A DNA stretch of 64,000 nucleotides from Methyloversatilis discipulorum (GCF_018780585.1 NZ_JADMJL010000034.1:26264-90263); one strand, 5' to 3'; shown: positions 44,204 through 55,507, counted from the stretch's first letter. Notes: generated from the sequence alone by a model not told the origin. A program made the numbers and translations.

Positions 44204-47200
44204 ATGAATCCGTCCCGCCTGTTCATCCTGCGGCCGGTGGCCACCTCGCTGCTGATGGTGGCATTGCTGGTCGCCGGCTTTCTCGCCTACCGTCTGCTGC
44301 CGGTATCGGCGCTGCCCCAGGTCGACTATCCGACCATGCAGGTGGTCACCTTCTATCCGGGCGCCAGTCCGGAACTGACCACCTCGCTGATCACCGCGCC
44401 GCTGGAGCGCCAGTTCGGCCAGATGCCCGGCCTGGTGCAGATGAATTCGCTCAGTTCGGCCGGCGCGTCGGTGGTGACGCTGCGCTTCGGTCTCGACATA
44501 TCGCTCGACACCGCGCAGCAGGAAGTGCAGGCGGCGATCAATGCCGCAAGCACGCTGCTGCCCAACGAACTGCCGGCGCCGCCGATCTACAGCAAGGTGA
44601 ATCGGGCCGACGCGCCGGTCATGACGCTGGCAGTCAGTTCGAAAGCGGTGCCGCTGCACCTGCTCGAAGAGGCGGTGAGCAACCGGCTGGCGCAGAAGAT
44701 TTCGCAGCAGTCGGGTGTCGGTCTGGTCAGCATTTCCGGCGGTCAGCGGCGCGCCGTGCGGGTGCGTGTGAATCCGTCCGCGGTCGCCGCCTACGGACTG
44801 AGCCTCGAACAGTTGCGCGCCGCAGTGGTGGCCACCAGTTCCAACCAGGCCAAGGGCAGTTTCGACGGCCCGACGCGTGCCACCACGCTCGACGCCAACG
44901 ACCAGCTGCGCTCGGCCGACGAGTACCGGCGCAGCGTGATCGCCTGGAAGAACGGTGCACCGATCCGGCTGCAGGACGTCGCCGAGGTGGTCGACGGCCC
45001 GGAGAACCGGCTGCTCGCAGCCTGGGCCAACGAAACGCCGTCGCTCATCCTGAACATCCAGCGCCAGCCTGGCGCCAACGTGATCGACGTCGTCACCCGC
45101 ATCAATGCGCTGCTGCCCGAACTGCAGGCCTCGCTGCCGGACGCGGTTGACGTGCAGGTGCTGACCGACCGCACCGAGTCGATCCGCACCTCGGTGCGCG
45201 ACGTGCAGATCGAACTGGTGATGGCGGTGCTGCTGGTCGTCGCCGTCATCTTCGTGTTCCTGCGCAATGCGCGCGCCACCGTCATTCCGGCGATTGCGGT
45301 GCCGCTGTCACTGATCGGCACCTTCGCCGTCATGTATCTGGCCGGCTTCTCGGTGAACAACCTGACGCTGATGGCGATGGTGATCGCCGCCGGTTTCGTC
45401 GTCGATGATGCCATCGTGATGACCGAGAACATCGCGCGCCATCTCGAAATGGGCAAGGGCGCGATGCAGGCCGCGCTCGACGGCGCGAAGGAGATCGGCT
45501 TCACCATCATTTCGCTGACCGTGTCGCTGGTGGCGGTGCTGATCCCGCTGCTGTTCATGCAGGACGTGGTGGGCCGTCTGTTCCGCGAATTCGCGCTGAC
45601 GCTCACCATCGCCATCCTGCTGTCGGCCGTCGTATCGCTGACGCTGACGCCGATGATGGCCGGGCGGCTGCTGAAGGCCGAGGGCGAACACGCGCACGAG
45701 GGCTGGTACGCCCGCCTGCTGGCCGGCTATTCACGCACTTTGCGCTGGGTGCTCGACCACCAGCGCCTGACGCTGATCGCTGCAGTCGCCACCTTCGTCG
45801 TGACCGCGCTGCTCTATCTGGCCGTGCCCAAGGGCTTCTTTCCGGTGCAGGACACCGGACTGATCCAGGGCATGTCCGAAGCCGAGCCGACCATTTCCTT
45901 CGCCGCGATGAGCACGCGCCAGCAGGCGCTGGCCGAGGTCATCCTGCGTGACCCGGACGTCGACAGCGTCAGTTCATTCATCGGTGTCGATGGCCAGAAC
46001 CCGACGCTGAACACCGGCCGCATGCAGATCAGGTTGAAGCCGCTGTCCGAACGCAGCGACCGCGCGCCGGAGATCGCGCGACGGCTCGAAGCGGCGGCGC
46101 GCGAGGTGCCGGGCGTCGCGCTCTATCTGCAGCCGGTGCAGGACCTGACGATCGAGGACCGCGTCAGCCGCGCGCAGTACCCCTTCGTCGTGCAGGCCAC
46201 CAATCACGAAGATCTGCTGGAATGGGTGCCCAGACTCGCGGCCGCGCTGCAGCAGTCGGATCGGCTCACCCAGGTCACGACCGATCTGGCCACCGGCGGC
46301 CTGCAGGCCTATGTGGACATCGACCGTGCCGCCGCCGCCCGCGTCGGCGTCACCGTCGCCGACATCGACGCGGCGCTGTACAACGCCTTCGGCCAGCGAC
46401 TGATCTCGACCATCTTCACCCAGTCCAGCCAGTACCGCGTGGTGCTCGACGTGCAGCCGCAGTTCCAGATCGGCCCGGAGGCGATCGCGCAACTGCACGT
46501 GATGTCGGCCGACGGCCTGCAGGTGCCGCTGGGCACGCTGGTGCGCGTCGAGGAACGCCCGACGCTGCTGGCGATGGGCCGTCAGGGACAGTTCCCCGCC
46601 GCCACGCTGTCGTTCAACCTGCCGGACGGCGTATCGCTGGGCGAGGCGGTGGATGCGGTCGAGTCGATACGCGCGCAGCTCGGCATGCCGACGACGATGA
46701 CGCTGAAGTGGGAGGGCGCGGCCGAGGCCTTCCGTGCTTCGCTCAGCGACACGCTGTGGCTCATTCTGGCCGCGGTGGTGACGATGTACATCGTGCTCGG
46801 CGTGCTGTACGAAAGCTATGTGCATCCGCTGACCATCCTGAGCACGCTGCCGTCGGCCGCCATCGGCGCGCTGCTGGCGCTGCTGCTGGCCGGTCACGCG
46901 CTCGACATGATTGCGGTGATCGGCATCATCCTGCTGATCGGCATCGTCAAGAAGAACGCCATCATGATGATCGACTTCGCCCTCGAAGCCGAACGCAACG
47001 AGGGCATGGCGCCGCGCGATGCGATCTTCCAGGCCTGCCTGCTGCGTCTGCGCCCCATCCTGATGACCACCGCCGCGGCGTTGCTCGGTGCGCTGCCGCT
47101 GGTGTTCGGTGGCGGCATGGGCTCGGAACTGCGCTTCCCGCTGGGCCTCACCATGGTGGGCGGCCTGCTGGTGAGCCAGGTGCTGACGCTGTACACGACG

Positions 47201-47281
47201 CCGGTCATCTACCTGGCTTTCGGACGGCTCTTCAAGTTGCGCCACACGGCCATCGATGCGACGGAGGGTGGGCGCGCATGA
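44204..47281 (+). CDS. mdtB: RND efflux permease subunit MdtB
   Basis: 1025 residues, HAE1/MdtB type. The start ATG at 44204 reads [21 protein letters not shown], the conserved N-terminus; the longer open frame overlaps mdtA. Proton-relay aspartates are in [20 protein letters not shown]. Near the C-terminus, [21 protein letters not shown] is the MdtB/C marker. MdtB and MdtC form a mixed B2C trimer exporting bile salts, novobiocin and related compounds in E. coli. The start of the next gene overlaps its stop by four bases. Confidence 0.9.
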   Translation: MNPSRLFILRPVATSLLMVALLVAGFLAYRLLPVSALPQVDYPTMQVVTFYPGASPELTTSLITAPLERQFGQMPGLVQMNSLSSAGASVVTLRFGLDISLDTAQQEVQAAINAASTLLPNELPAPPIYSKVNRADAPVMTLAVSSKAVPLHLLEEAVSNRLAQKISQQSGVGLVSISGGQRRAVRVRVNPSAVAAYGLSLEQLRAAVVATSSNQAKGSFDGPTRATTLDANDQLRSADEYRRSVIAWKNGAPIRLQDVAEVVDGPENRLLAAWANETPSLILNIQRQPGANVIDVVTRINALLPELQASLPDAVDVQVLTDRTESIRTSVRDVQIELVMAVLLVVAVIFVFLRNARATVIPAIAVPLSLIGTFAVMYLAGFSVNNLTLMAMVIAAGFVVDDAIVMTENIARHLEMGKGAMQAALDGAKEIGFTIISLTVSLVAVLIPLLFMQDVVGRLFREFALTLTIAILLSAVVSLTLTPMMAGRLLKAEGEHAHEGWYARLLAGYSRTLRWVLDHQRLTLIAAVATFVVTALLYLAVPKGFFPVQDTGLIQGMSEAEPTISFAAMSTRQQALAEVILRDPDVDSVSSFIGVDGQNPTLNTGRMQIRLKPLSERSDRAPEIARRLEAAAREVPGVALYLQPVQDLTIEDRVSRAQYPFVVQATNHEDLLEWVPRLAAALQQSDRLTQVTTDLATGGLQAYVDIDRAAAARVGVTVADIDAALYNAFGQRLISTIFTQSSQYRVVLDVQPQFQIGPEAIAQLHVMSADGLQVPLGTLVRVEERPTLLAMGRQGQFPAATLSFNLPDGVSLGEAVDAVESIRAQLGMPTTMTLKWEGAAEAFRASLSDTLWLILAAVVTMYIVLGVLYESYVHPLTILSTLPSAAIGALLALLLAGHALDMIAVIGIILLIGIVKKNAIMMIDFALEAERNEGMAPRDAIFQACLLRLRPILMTTAAALLGALPLVFGGGMGSELRFPLGLTMVGGLLVSQVLTLYTTPVIYLAFGRLFKLRHTAIDATEGGRA

Positions 47282-50200
47282 GTGCCTGGGCACTGCCCAT
47301 CCGCCGTCCGGTCGGCACCGCACTGCTGACGGCGGCGATCGCGCTCGCCGGCGCGCTGGCTTTCCGGCTGCTGCCGGTGTCGGCGCTGCCGCAGGTCGAC
47401 TTCCCGACCATATCGGTCAGCGCTGCCTTGCCGGGCGCCAGCCCCGAGGTGATGGCGGCGACCGTTGCGACGCCACTGGAACGCACGCTGGGCCGCATCG
47501 CCGGCGTCACCGAAATGACGTCCAGCAGTTCGCAGGGCAATACGCGGGTGACGCTGCAGTTCGACCTCGACCGCGACGTCGAGGGCGCGGCGCGCGACGT
47601 GCAGGCGGCGATCAACGCCGCGCGCGCCAGCCTGCCGACCAGCCTGCCGTCCAACCCGAGCTACCGCAAGGTGAATCCGGCCGACGCGCCCATCATGATT
47701 CTGGCGATCACGTCGGACACGGTGCCCATTCCGCGGCTGTACGACGTGGCCTCGACCGTGCTGGCGCAGAAGCTGGCGCAGATTCCGGGGGTCGGTGAAG
47801 TGGCCGTCGGCGGTGGTGCGCTGCCGGCCATCCGCGTGCAGGTCAATCCGGAAGCGCTGCACCAGAGCGGCCTGACACTGGCCGACGTGCGCAACCGCAT
47901 CACCGAATCGAACGTGAACCGGCCCAAGGGCTTCGTCGAGGACGGCGAGCGCTACTGGCAGATCGAGGCGAACGATCAGGCGCGCCGCGCCGAGGACTAC
48001 GTGCCGCTCATCCTGCGTCATACCTCGGGCGCAGTGCTGCGTCTGGGCGACGTGGCGCGGGTCGAGGATTCGGTGCAGGACGTGCGCAATCTCGGCCTGA
48101 CCAACGGCAAGCCGACGGTGCTGCTGGTGCTGACCAAGCGACCGGGCAGCAACGTGATCGAGACGGTCGAGCGGGTGCGCGAACTGCTGCCGGAACTGGG
48201 CGCCAGCCTGCCGGCGGCGGCGCGCATGGAAGTGGCGATGGACAGTTCGGTCACCATACGCAGCGCGCTGCACGAGGTCGAGATCGCGCTGGTCATTTCG
48301 ATCGCGCTGGTCATCCTGGTAGTGTTCCTGTTCCTGCGCAACGCGCGGGCGACGCTGATTCCGGCGGTCGTGGTGCCGGTATCGCTGGCCGGCAGTTTCG
48401 CCGTCATGTACCTGCTCGGCTTCAGCCTGAACAATCTGTCGCTGATGGCGCTGACCATCGCCACCGGTTTCGTCGTCGACGACGCGGTGGTGGTGATCGA
48501 GAACATCGCCCGTCACATCGAGCGCGGGCTGAAGCCCTTCGAGGCAGCGGTGGCCGGCGTGCGCGAGGTCGGCTTCACGGTGGTGGCGATCAGCCTGTCG
48601 CTGGTCGCGGTGTTCATCCCCATCCTGCTGATGGGTGGTGTGGTCGGCCGCCTGTTCCGCGAGTTCGCGCTGACGATGTCGGTGGCGGTGCTGGTGTCCA
48701 TGGTGGTGTCGCTGACCGCGGCGCCGATGCTGGCGGCGCGCCTGCTGCGGCACAGCCCGGTCGAGCAGGAAGCGCGCTGGCAGCGCGCCCTCGGCCGCGT
48801 ATTCGACGACCTGCAGATCGCCTACGCGCACAGCCTGGACTGGGCGCTGCGTCATACGCGCATCGTCATGCTCATCTTTCTCGGCGCCATCGCGCTGAAT
48901 TTCTGGCTGTTCTCCATCGTGCCCAAGGGCTTCTTCCCGAACCAGGACACCGGGCGGCTGTTCGGCAGTCTGCGCGCCGACCAGAGCACGTCCTATCAGG
49001 CGATGACGAAGAAGATGGCGCAGGCCGTCGATGCGATCAGGAGCGACCCGGCGGTGGACAACGTGAGCGCCTTCACCGGCGGCGGGCGCGGCGGTGGCGC
49101 CAACAACGCGAGCTTCTTCGTCAATCTGAAACCGCTGAAGGAGCGCGGTGCGTCGGCCGAGCAGGTGATCGGCCGGCTGCGTGGCAAGCTGGCGCGCATC
49201 GAAGGCGTGCAGCTCTTCCTGGTGGCGGCGCAGGATCTGCGTGTCGGCGGCCTGCGCTCGTCCTCGCAGTACCAGTTCACGCTGACCGCCGACAGCCTGC
49301 GCGCGCTGCGCGAATGGGTGCCCAAGGTGCGCGACGCGATGCGCGACCTGCCACAGCTGGTCGATGTCGGCACCGACCAGGAAGACCGCGCTTCGCAGAC
49401 GCGGCTGGTCTATGACCGCGACACACTGGCCCGTCTCGGCCTGACGCCGGGCATCGTCAATCAGGAGCTGTACGACGGCTTCGGCCAGCGCCAGGTGAGC
49501 ACGCTGTATGAACCGCTGAACCAGTACAAGGTGGTGCTCGAAGTGGCGCCCGAGCGCGCGCAGGACTTGTCGGCGCTGGATTCGGTGCGGGTGGCCACCG
49601 CCGACGGTGGCCTGGCGCCGCTGGACAGTTTCGCGCGTGTCGAGCAGGGCGTCATGCCGCTGTCGATCGCCCACCTCGACGGTCGCGTGTCGACCACCGT
49701 GTCCTTCGGCACCGCCGAAGGCGTCACGCTGGCGCAGGCGATGGACGCGGTGCGCGCGGCGATGGCCGACATCGGCGTGCCGGCCAGCATCAACGCCGGC
49801 TTCCAGGGCTCGGCGCGCGCCTTCCAGCAGTCGCTGGACAACCAGCCACTGCTGATTCTGGGCGCCATCATCGCGGTCTATCTGGTGCTGGGCATCCTGT
49901 ACGAAAGCCTGATCCACCCGCTGACCATCCTGTCCACGCTGCCGTCGGCCGGCATCGGCGCCATCCTCGCGCTGATGGCCTTCAACATCGAGTTCGGTCT
50001 GATCGCGGTGATCGGCGTGCTGCTGCTGATCGGCATCGTCAAGAAGAACGCCATCATGATGATCGACTTCGCGCTCGACGCCGAACGCACGCGCGGCCTG
50101 GAGCCGCGGGCGGCGATCCGCGAAGCCTGCCTGCTGCGCCTGCGCCCCATCCTGATGACCACGCTGGCCGCCATGGTCGGCGCGCTGCCGCTGGCCATCG

Positions 50201-50376
50201 GCTTCGGCGAAGGCTCGGAGCTGCGCCAGCCGCTGGGCATCGCCGTGGTCGGCGGTCTGGTGGTGAGCCAGCTGCTGACGCTGTACACGACGCCGGTCAC
50301 CTATCTCTATCTCGAACGCTTCAGCCGCTTCTGCGGCCGCCTCATCGCGCGTACGCCGCGCCCGGTCTCGCCATGA
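47278..50376 (+). CDS. mdtC: RND efflux permease subunit MdtC
   Basis: 1032 residues. The ATG at 47278 overlaps the mdtB stop (ATGA) and starts [18 protein letters not shown]. Relay aspartates are in [20 protein letters not shown], and the late [21 protein letters not shown] mirrors MdtB, so the two are paralogues from an old duplication. It includes a Gly-rich loop ([14 protein letters not shown]) in the second periplasmic domain. Together with MdtB, it makes the inner-membrane pump of this operon. Confidence 0.9.
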   Translation: MSAWALPIRRPVGTALLTAAIALAGALAFRLLPVSALPQVDFPTISVSAALPGASPEVMAATVATPLERTLGRIAGVTEMTSSSSQGNTRVTLQFDLDRDVEGAARDVQAAINAARASLPTSLPSNPSYRKVNPADAPIMILAITSDTVPIPRLYDVASTVLAQKLAQIPGVGEVAVGGGALPAIRVQVNPEALHQSGLTLADVRNRITESNVNRPKGFVEDGERYWQIEANDQARRAEDYVPLILRHTSGAVLRLGDVARVEDSVQDVRNLGLTNGKPTVLLVLTKRPGSNVIETVERVRELLPELGASLPAAARMEVAMDSSVTIRSALHEVEIALVISIALVILVVFLFLRNARATLIPAVVVPVSLAGSFAVMYLLGFSLNNLSLMALTIATGFVVDDAVVVIENIARHIERGLKPFEAAVAGVREVGFTVVAISLSLVAVFIPILLMGGVVGRLFREFALTMSVAVLVSMVVSLTAAPMLAARLLRHSPVEQEARWQRALGRVFDDLQIAYAHSLDWALRHTRIVMLIFLGAIALNFWLFSIVPKGFFPNQDTGRLFGSLRADQSTSYQAMTKKMAQAVDAIRSDPAVDNVSAFTGGGRGGGANNASFFVNLKPLKERGASAEQVIGRLRGKLARIEGVQLFLVAAQDLRVGGLRSSSQYQFTLTADSLRALREWVPKVRDAMRDLPQLVDVGTDQEDRASQTRLVYDRDTLARLGLTPGIVNQELYDGFGQRQVSTLYEPLNQYKVVLEVAPERAQDLSALDSVRVATADGGLAPLDSFARVEQGVMPLSIAHLDGRVSTTVSFGTAEGVTLAQAMDAVRAAMADIGVPASINAGFQGSARAFQQSLDNQPLLILGAIIAVYLVLGILYESLIHPLTILSTLPSAGIGAILALMAFNIEFGLIAVIGVLLLIGIVKKNAIMMIDFALDAERTRGLEPRAAIREACLLRLRPILMTTLAAMVGALPLAIGFGEGSELRQPLGIAVVGGLVVSQLLTLYTTPVTYLYLERFSRFCGRLIARTPRPVSP

Positions 50377-51776
50377 ACAAGATACTGCCGCTTCTTCTGG
50401 CCGCGCTGTTCGCCGGCTGCACCACGATAGGCCCGGACCACCAGCGGCCGGCCTTTGACCTGCCGCAGGACTACCGCGCCGCTGACGGCTGGAAGCCGGC
50501 CGAACCGGCCGACCATCTGCCGCGCGGCGACTGGTGGCGGGCCTACGGCGACCCGGTGCTGGACGAGCTGATTGCCCGCGCCGATCGTGCCAACCAGGAC
50601 CTGCGCGTGGCGCTCGGCAATTACCGCCAGGCACGCGCCGCCGCGCAGCAGGCGCGGGCCGGCTTCCTGCCGGAGGTCGGGCTCAGCGCCTCCGCGCAGC
50701 GCAGCCGCAGCGCGGCGATACAGGGGCGCTCGGCCAACCAGTCGAACACCACTCAGCTCGGCCTCGACGCCAGTTGGGAAGCCGACCTGTGGGGCCGCAT
50801 CGGCCGCGAGGTCGAAGCGGCCGGCGCCGAACTGCAGGGCAGCGCCGCCGACCTCGCGTCGGTGCGCCTGTCGCTGCAGGCAGAACTGGTGCAGAACTAC
50901 TTCCAGCTGCGCGCCGCCGACAGCCAGCGCGCGCTGTATGCACGTACGGTCGCCGCCTACGAGAAGGCGCTGGAGGTGGCGCGCAATCGCGTCGCCGCCG
51001 GCGTCGCCACGCGCGGCGACGAGGCGAGCGCACTGGCCCAGCTTCGCGCAGCGCAGGCGCAAGCGGTCGATCTCGACCTGACGCGCACCCAGCTTGCCAA
51101 CGCGATCGCGTTGCTGGTCGGCGAGGCGGCGTCCAGCTTTTCGCTGGCCGAAGCCGACTGGCAGAGCGCGCCGCCGGCAACCCCGGTGGGCCTGCCGTCG
51201 ACGCTGCTCGAACGCCGCCCCGACATCGCCGCCGCCGAGCGCCGCGTCGCCGCGGCCAACGCCCGCATCGGCGTCGCGCAGGCGGCGTGGTTTCCGTCGC
51301 TGACGCTGAACGCCTCGACCGGCTACGCCGGTAACAACTTCGCGCAGTGGTTCAACGCGTCCAATCTGGTGTGGTCCTTCGGCCTGTCGCTGGCGCAGGC
51401 GGTGTACGACGGCGGCCGGCGCGACGCGCAGATCGAATCCGCCCGCGGCGCGCACGACGTGACCGTGGCCCAGTACCGGCAGACCGTGCTCGGCGCGCTG
51501 CAGGAGGTCGAGGACAACCTGAGCGCGCTGCGCCTGCTCGCCGACGAGGCCGCACTGCGAGAACAGGCCCTGGCCGCCGCGCGCGAAGCCGAGACGCTGG
51601 CGCTGAACCGCTACCGCGCGGGCACCGCCAGCTACACCGAAGTGGTCACCGCCCAGACGACCGCGCTCGACAACGAACGCAGCCTGATGCAGCTACGCGG
51701 CCGCCAGTTCTCGGCCAGTGCGCTGTTGAACAAGGCGGTGGGTGGCGGGTGGGAGGTGGCGGAGAGGTCCCCTTGA
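50373..51776 (+). CDS. Outer-membrane efflux lipoprotein of the Mdt-type operon (NodT family)
   Basis: 467 residues. The lipobox reads LLAALFAGCTTIG, so the cysteine near residue 16 is lipidated. Two OEP repeats follow, with DWWRAYGDPVLDELIARADRAN at the start of the first, RRPDIAAAERRVAAANARIGVAQAAWFP in the second, and a final EVVTAQTTALDNERSLMQLRGRQ. The start overlaps the mdtC stop by four bases, so the pump operon carries its own outer-membrane channel, unlike E. coli mdtABC, which relies on TolC. Confidence 0.9.
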   Translation: MNKILPLLLAALFAGCTTIGPDHQRPAFDLPQDYRAADGWKPAEPADHLPRGDWWRAYGDPVLDELIARADRANQDLRVALGNYRQARAAAQQARAGFLPEVGLSASAQRSRSAAIQGRSANQSNTTQLGLDASWEADLWGRIGREVEAAGAELQGSAADLASVRLSLQAELVQNYFQLRAADSQRALYARTVAAYEKALEVARNRVAAGVATRGDEASALAQLRAAQAQAVDLDLTRTQLANAIALLVGEAASSFSLAEADWQSAPPATPVGLPSTLLERRPDIAAAERRVAAANARIGVAQAAWFPSLTLNASTGYAGNNFAQWFNASNLVWSFGLSLAQAVYDGGRRDAQIESARGAHDVTVAQYRQTVLGALQEVEDNLSALRLLADEAALREQALAAAREAETLALNRYRAGTASYTEVVTAQTTALDNERSLMQLRGRQFSASALLNKAVGGGWEVAERSP

Positions 51777-51821
51777 CGGCTTCCTGGGTCTTGCCCTCAG
51801 GGCTCAATATCGGAAGGCGGC

Positions 51822-51850
51822 TTGTGGACGCTGCCCCGCAAAGGCAGAAT
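51822..51850 (+). promoter_or_regulatory. Possible promoter of the Septu-type genes
   Basis: TTGTGG (51822-51827), a 17-base spacer and CAGAAT (51845-51850) form a moderate -35/-10 pair about 80 bases before the ptuA ATG. Confidence 0.35.
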
Positions 51851-51932
51851 CACGTCCATTGCAACGACGGACCTTCGCTGGCTGCGATCACGCAGCGAGC
51901 CCGGGCCGTCTTCCCGATGCGCTGAGACAACG

Positions 51933-53336
51933 ATGCCCAACCTGAACATACAGAGCTTGAAGCTGCGGGACTACCGTTGCTTCGAGCGGATAGACATCGA
52001 TTTCCATCCGCAGTTGACGGTACTGGTGGCGGCAAACGGTGCTGGAAAGACATCGATCCTGGATGCCGTCGCCGTCGCATTCGGGCCTTTCATCGGGGCT
52101 TTCGACGAGGCGGTCGGCAAGCACTTCGAAGCCAGCGATATCCGCCAGTATCGGGTGCGGGAATCACGGACGCATGAGATGGAGTATGCGGCTGGAGGCG
52201 TGCGTCTTGAAGCAAGTGGGAGCATACCGGGTAGCGCGATAGACAAGTTTCAGACGATGCTCAACAAGGCGTCTGAGTCCGACAGACGCCCTGCCACTTG
52301 GCGCCGCAGTCTCTCCGGCCCCACTAAATCCAAGACCACGATCAAGGATGCCAAGGAGCTGATCGAGTATGGCAAGCGCCTTCAGGAGGCTGTCCGCACT
52401 CCGGGCGGCAATGCTCTGCTGCCGCTCGTCGCCTACTACGGCACGGGTCGCTTGTGGCAGCAGAAGAAGCTCACCGAGAACAAGAAGATCGAACGGACAT
52501 CCCGCACTGTCGGATATGCCGATTGCCTCGATCCGGCCTCCAGTTACAAGGCCTTCGTTGCCTGGTTCAGATACTGGAACCTGAACGCCAAAGAGGCCCG
52601 CATCATTGCCCAGGAAACCGGCCGGACGACCACCGCTACCGAGTTCGACGGATACATCCGATCGGTCGCCGCGGCCGTGAACACCTGTCTCGAACCCGTT
52701 GGCTGGAAAGATATCGAGTACTCGATATCTCGCGATGCGCTTGTCGCGCATCATGACCTGCATGGGGAGCTACCGGTCGAACTGCTCAGCGACGGCATAA
52801 GGAACATGATCGGCATGGTGGCCGACATCGCGTTCCGGACAACAAAACTCAACGGCCATCTGGGGAGTGCAGCGGCAAGCGAGACGCCTGGCATCGTCCT
52901 GATCGACGAAGTGGATATGCACCTGCATCCGGAATGGCAGCAGGTCGTGCTGCAGAATCTGATGAGGGCTTTCCCGCTGATGCAGTTCATCGTCACCACC
53001 CATAGCCCGCAGGTGCTGAGTACCGTGAGGCGCGAGAACATTCGTGTGATCGACGCGAGCGCCGATGGCAATACGGTCGCAGCAATGCCTATCGCTGCGA
53101 CCTATGGCGAACCCAGCGGAGACGTCATGCATAGTGTGATGCAGGTTGACCCTCAACCCCCGGTGGCCGAGAAGGACGACTTGCTGCGCCTCACCGAGTG
53201 GGTGGATCAGGGGCGTTATCGAGACTCAGATGCAGTCGAGCTATTGAATCGGCTTAGTGCGCTTCTGGGCGAGCAGCACCCTCAACTGCAGCGCCTGCGT
53301 CGCAGCATACGGCGGCAGGAGGGCTTGAAGTCTTGA
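51933..53336 (+). CDS. ptuA: Septu-type PtuA ATPase
   Basis: 467 residues, one AAA/SMC-RecF-like ATPase. The start resembles the family: LNIQSLKLRDYRCFERIDIDF. Walker A is AANGAGKT (33-40); the mid-region is variable and charged; Walker B is GIVLIDEVDMHLHPEWQQ with the H-loop FIVTTHSPQVLSTVR after it. No TOPRIM domain is present, which separates it from OLD proteins. The TTG start of the HNH-nuclease gene overlaps its stop, and this ATPase-HNH pairing defines the Septu anti-phage system. In known systems PtuA oligomerises and holds PtuB until infection. The ATG at 51933 gives the family N-terminus. Confidence 0.82.
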   Translation: MPNLNIQSLKLRDYRCFERIDIDFHPQLTVLVAANGAGKTSILDAVAVAFGPFIGAFDEAVGKHFEASDIRQYRVRESRTHEMEYAAGGVRLEASGSIPGSAIDKFQTMLNKASESDRRPATWRRSLSGPTKSKTTIKDAKELIEYGKRLQEAVRTPGGNALLPLVAYYGTGRLWQQKKLTENKKIERTSRTVGYADCLDPASSYKAFVAWFRYWNLNAKEARIIAQETGRTTTATEFDGYIRSVAAAVNTCLEPVGWKDIEYSISRDALVAHHDLHGELPVELLSDGIRNMIGMVADIAFRTTKLNGHLGSAAASETPGIVLIDEVDMHLHPEWQQVVLQNLMRAFPLMQFIVTTHSPQVLSTVRRENIRVIDASADGNTVAAMPIAATYGEPSGDVMHSVMQVDPQPPVAEKDDLLRLTEWVDQGRYRDSDAVELLNRLSALLGEQHPQLQRLRRSIRRQEGLKS

Positions 53337-54058
53337 GGCCGGTCCGAAAGAGAGGAAGCGGTGGGTTTCATCTAGGGCAGGCACATGACAATCCACCTGC
53401 AACGCCTGAGCAAGCAACGAGTCGATGGCGGTCTTTTGGTCACAAGGAGGCCCTCAAGCAACGTTTGCTCGAAGAACAGTTCCAGCTCTGCTGCTACAGC
53501 GAGTTGCGCGCCGACGAAGAGGGGTTGGGCTACCACATCGAGCACATCGAGAACAAGAGGCAGAACCCGGCTCGGACCTTCGACTACGACAATCTGGCTG
53601 CCTGTGCGCTCGACAGTGCCAACGACTTGAGGGATGCCCGTTTGCAAGGAAAGGCGATGTTTGGTGGCCATGCGCCCGGGAAGCAACGTGCTTGCGAGGT
53701 AGAGCGCTTCATCTCTCCGCACTATTCCGACTGCAGTCGTTTCTTTGCCTACCTGTCGGATGGGCGTGTCGTTCCGTCTGCGGCACTCAATGCAGCCGAA
53801 GAGGACCGGGCGCGATACACCATTGAGCTACTCAACCTCAACAGTTCGTTTCTCGTCACGCGCCGTCGGCAATGGTGGGATGAACTGGACCATTTCTTTG
53901 AAGGCCATCGAGAGAAGGGCTGGAGTCTTTCCGATCTCGCGGCAATAGATCTGTTGCCCACAAATAGGAAGCTCAGCCGCTTCTTTTCCGTCACAAGACA
54001 GTTCTTCGGACCACTTGCTGAGCGAGTCTTGAGCAACAATGCGTCGGTGTTCGAATAG
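53333..54058 (+). CDS. ptuB: Septu-type PtuB HNH endonuclease
   Basis: 241 residues. The nuclease core is LLEEQFQLCCYSELR, then H68-I-E70-H71 (YHIEHIENK) and DYDNLAAC, the TIGR02646-like HNH layout. The usual CxYC zinc pair reads C53-C54-Y-S56, so one ligand cysteine is changed to serine, and the second CxxC is reduced to a single cysteine (C91). The start is TTG at 53333, overlapping the ptuA stop as TTGA; MRPVRKRGSGG fits the MRxI start of the family, so the gene is probably translated by coupling. Known PtuB degrades DNA once released by PtuA. Confidence 0.75.
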   Translation: MRPVRKRGSGGFHLGQAHDNPPATPEQATSRWRSFGHKEALKQRLLEEQFQLCCYSELRADEEGLGYHIEHIENKRQNPARTFDYDNLAACALDSANDLRDARLQGKAMFGGHAPGKQRACEVERFISPHYSDCSRFFAYLSDGRVVPSAALNAAEEDRARYTIELLNLNSSFLVTRRRQWWDELDHFFEGHREKGWSLSDLAAIDLLPTNRKLSRFFSVTRQFFGPLAERVLSNNASVFE

Positions 54059-54070
54059 CCGGTTTTCGGA

Positions 54071-55507
54071 CTACGACTCCGTCGCCCCCATCCAGTAGCA
54101 CAGCAGCGGCGCCGGGATGCGCATGATCTGTGTGGCGACTGCGTCCTGAGCGGCGGGCAGGTCGCGCATCGGCCCGAAGTCATCCAGCGACTTGGTGACG
54201 ACGTATCCGCGCGCGATGCGCTTGGACCGGCACAGTTCGATCAGGCCTTTCAGTTCGCGGGCGCCGGTGTGCTGGGCGCGGTACTTCACTTCGAAGGGAA
54301 TGAGCTCGCCGCCGACCTCGGCGACGAGGTCAACTTCGTGATCGCGCTTGCCGCGCCAGTAGCTGAAGCGCACGTTCTGCGGGTAGTAGCGGGCAAACAG
54401 GTGCTTGAATACGGCCGTTTCGGTGGCTACGCCCAGTGCCGCCGCGTCTTCGAGTATGGCTTTCCCTCTCAGCATGACGGCTGGAGCGATCGCGGCGTCG
54501 GCGAGATAGATCTTGAAGCGTGCGCGCAGCACATCCTTGCCGTAACCGTGCGGAGGCAGACGGTAGATGAGGTGGGTGGCTTCGAGCAGTTCGATGAAGT
54601 GCTGCGCAGTGGGGCGCTTGACCTCCAGGTTGGCGCACAGGTCAACCATGTCGAGCAGCCCGCCGTCGTGCAGGCACAGGTAGAGAAAGGTGTGCTCGAG
54701 GTCGAGCACACGACGCACACCGAACAAGGCCGTCATGTCGCGCTTGAGCACTTTGTCGATGATGTCCTCGCGCAACAGCCGCTGTGCATGAGTGATGCTG
54801 TCGACCTGCGCGGTCTGCGGGAAGCCGCCGCGTACGAGGTACTCGTGGAAGTGGCCGACGTAGGCGCTCGCTCGCTCGGTGGTGCGGTAGAAGTCCGCCG
54901 GTGCCCAGTCGAACAGGTCACGCAGGCTGCGCAGCCGCGGCAGTTCGGGCAGCTGCAGGCGCTTGATCTGCAGATACTCATAGAACGAAAGCGTGGTCAG
55001 GCGGATGGTGTGCCAGCGACCCACGCCCGACTCCTGATCGGCCTCGACCAGAGGCATGGCAGAACCGGTGAACGCGATGCGCCGGTCCTTGCGGAAGTCG
55101 ACCTGATGCTTGACCCATGTTCCCCAGTCGCGGATGAACTGGGCTTCGTCGAGCAGCAGGTATTCCGGCCCTTCGGCTCGCGGTTCGCGTTCGCGCCAGG
55201 CGTCGATGACGGCGTCGATGCCGGCCAGTTTCAGCACGGGGTGGTCGAAGGTGGCGTAGAGGACGTTGGCCGCGGGCACCCCCGCGCGCAGAAGAGCATC
55301 GGCCGCCTGCAGCAGCAGCGTGGTCTTGCCGATCTGCCGCGCGCCCGAGAGCAGTACGGCGCGCGGGGCGGGTGGCGTCGCCATCCATTCGTGCAGTTCG
55401 CGGAAGGCGGCGCGCCGGAACGATGGCAGGTCCGAGATCGGTTCGCCTCGCCACCAGGGATTGAACTGGGCGAGAACGGCAACAAGCTCTTCTTTTGATA
55501 CCCTCAC
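54071..55507 (-). CDS. ATP-binding protein with AAA_14 and DUF4143 domains
   Basis: 478 residues. The N-terminal P-loop ATPase has Walker A GARQIGKT (about 55-62) and Walker B EYLLLDEAQFIRDW, with IAFTGSAMPLV as sensor 1. The C-terminal DUF4143 part carries a PD-(D/E)XK-like nuclease motif, HEVDLVAEVGGELIPFEVKYR (D, E, K). Such proteins are common, often horizontally acquired, and have no settled role; toxin-antitoxin or DNA-transaction roles have been proposed. It is convergent with ptuB, with 12 bases between stops. The start is GTG at 55507. Confidence 0.8.
   Translation of the reverse strand: MRVSKEELVAVLAQFNPWWRGEPISDLPSFRRAAFRELHEWMATPPAPRAVLLSGARQIGKTTLLLQAADALLRAGVPAANVLYATFDHPVLKLAGIDAVIDAWREREPRAEGPEYLLLDEAQFIRDWGTWVKHQVDFRKDRRIAFTGSAMPLVEADQESGVGRWHTIRLTTLSFYEYLQIKRLQLPELPRLRSLRDLFDWAPADFYRTTERASAYVGHFHEYLVRGGFPQTAQVDSITHAQRLLREDIIDKVLKRDMTALFGVRRVLDLEHTFLYLCLHDGGLLDMVDLCANLEVKRPTAQHFIELLEATHLIYRLPPHGYGKDVLRARFKIYLADAAIAPAVMLRGKAILEDAAALGVATETAVFKHLFARYYPQNVRFSYWRGKRDHEVDLVAEVGGELIPFEVKYRAQHTGARELKGLIELCRSKRIARGYVVTKSLDDFGPMRDLPAAQDAVATQIMRIPAPLLCYWMGATES

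Noticed and set aside
46222..50376. A 1384-codon open frame ending with mdtC
   Set aside because: The first 350 codons are a shadow frame of mdtB; the true start is the ATG at 47278.
51777..51932. Retron RNA or reverse transcriptase linked to the Septu pair
   Set aside because: The 156-base gap is too short for both and no reverse transcriptase gene is present, so this is plain Septu rather than a retron-Septu fusion.
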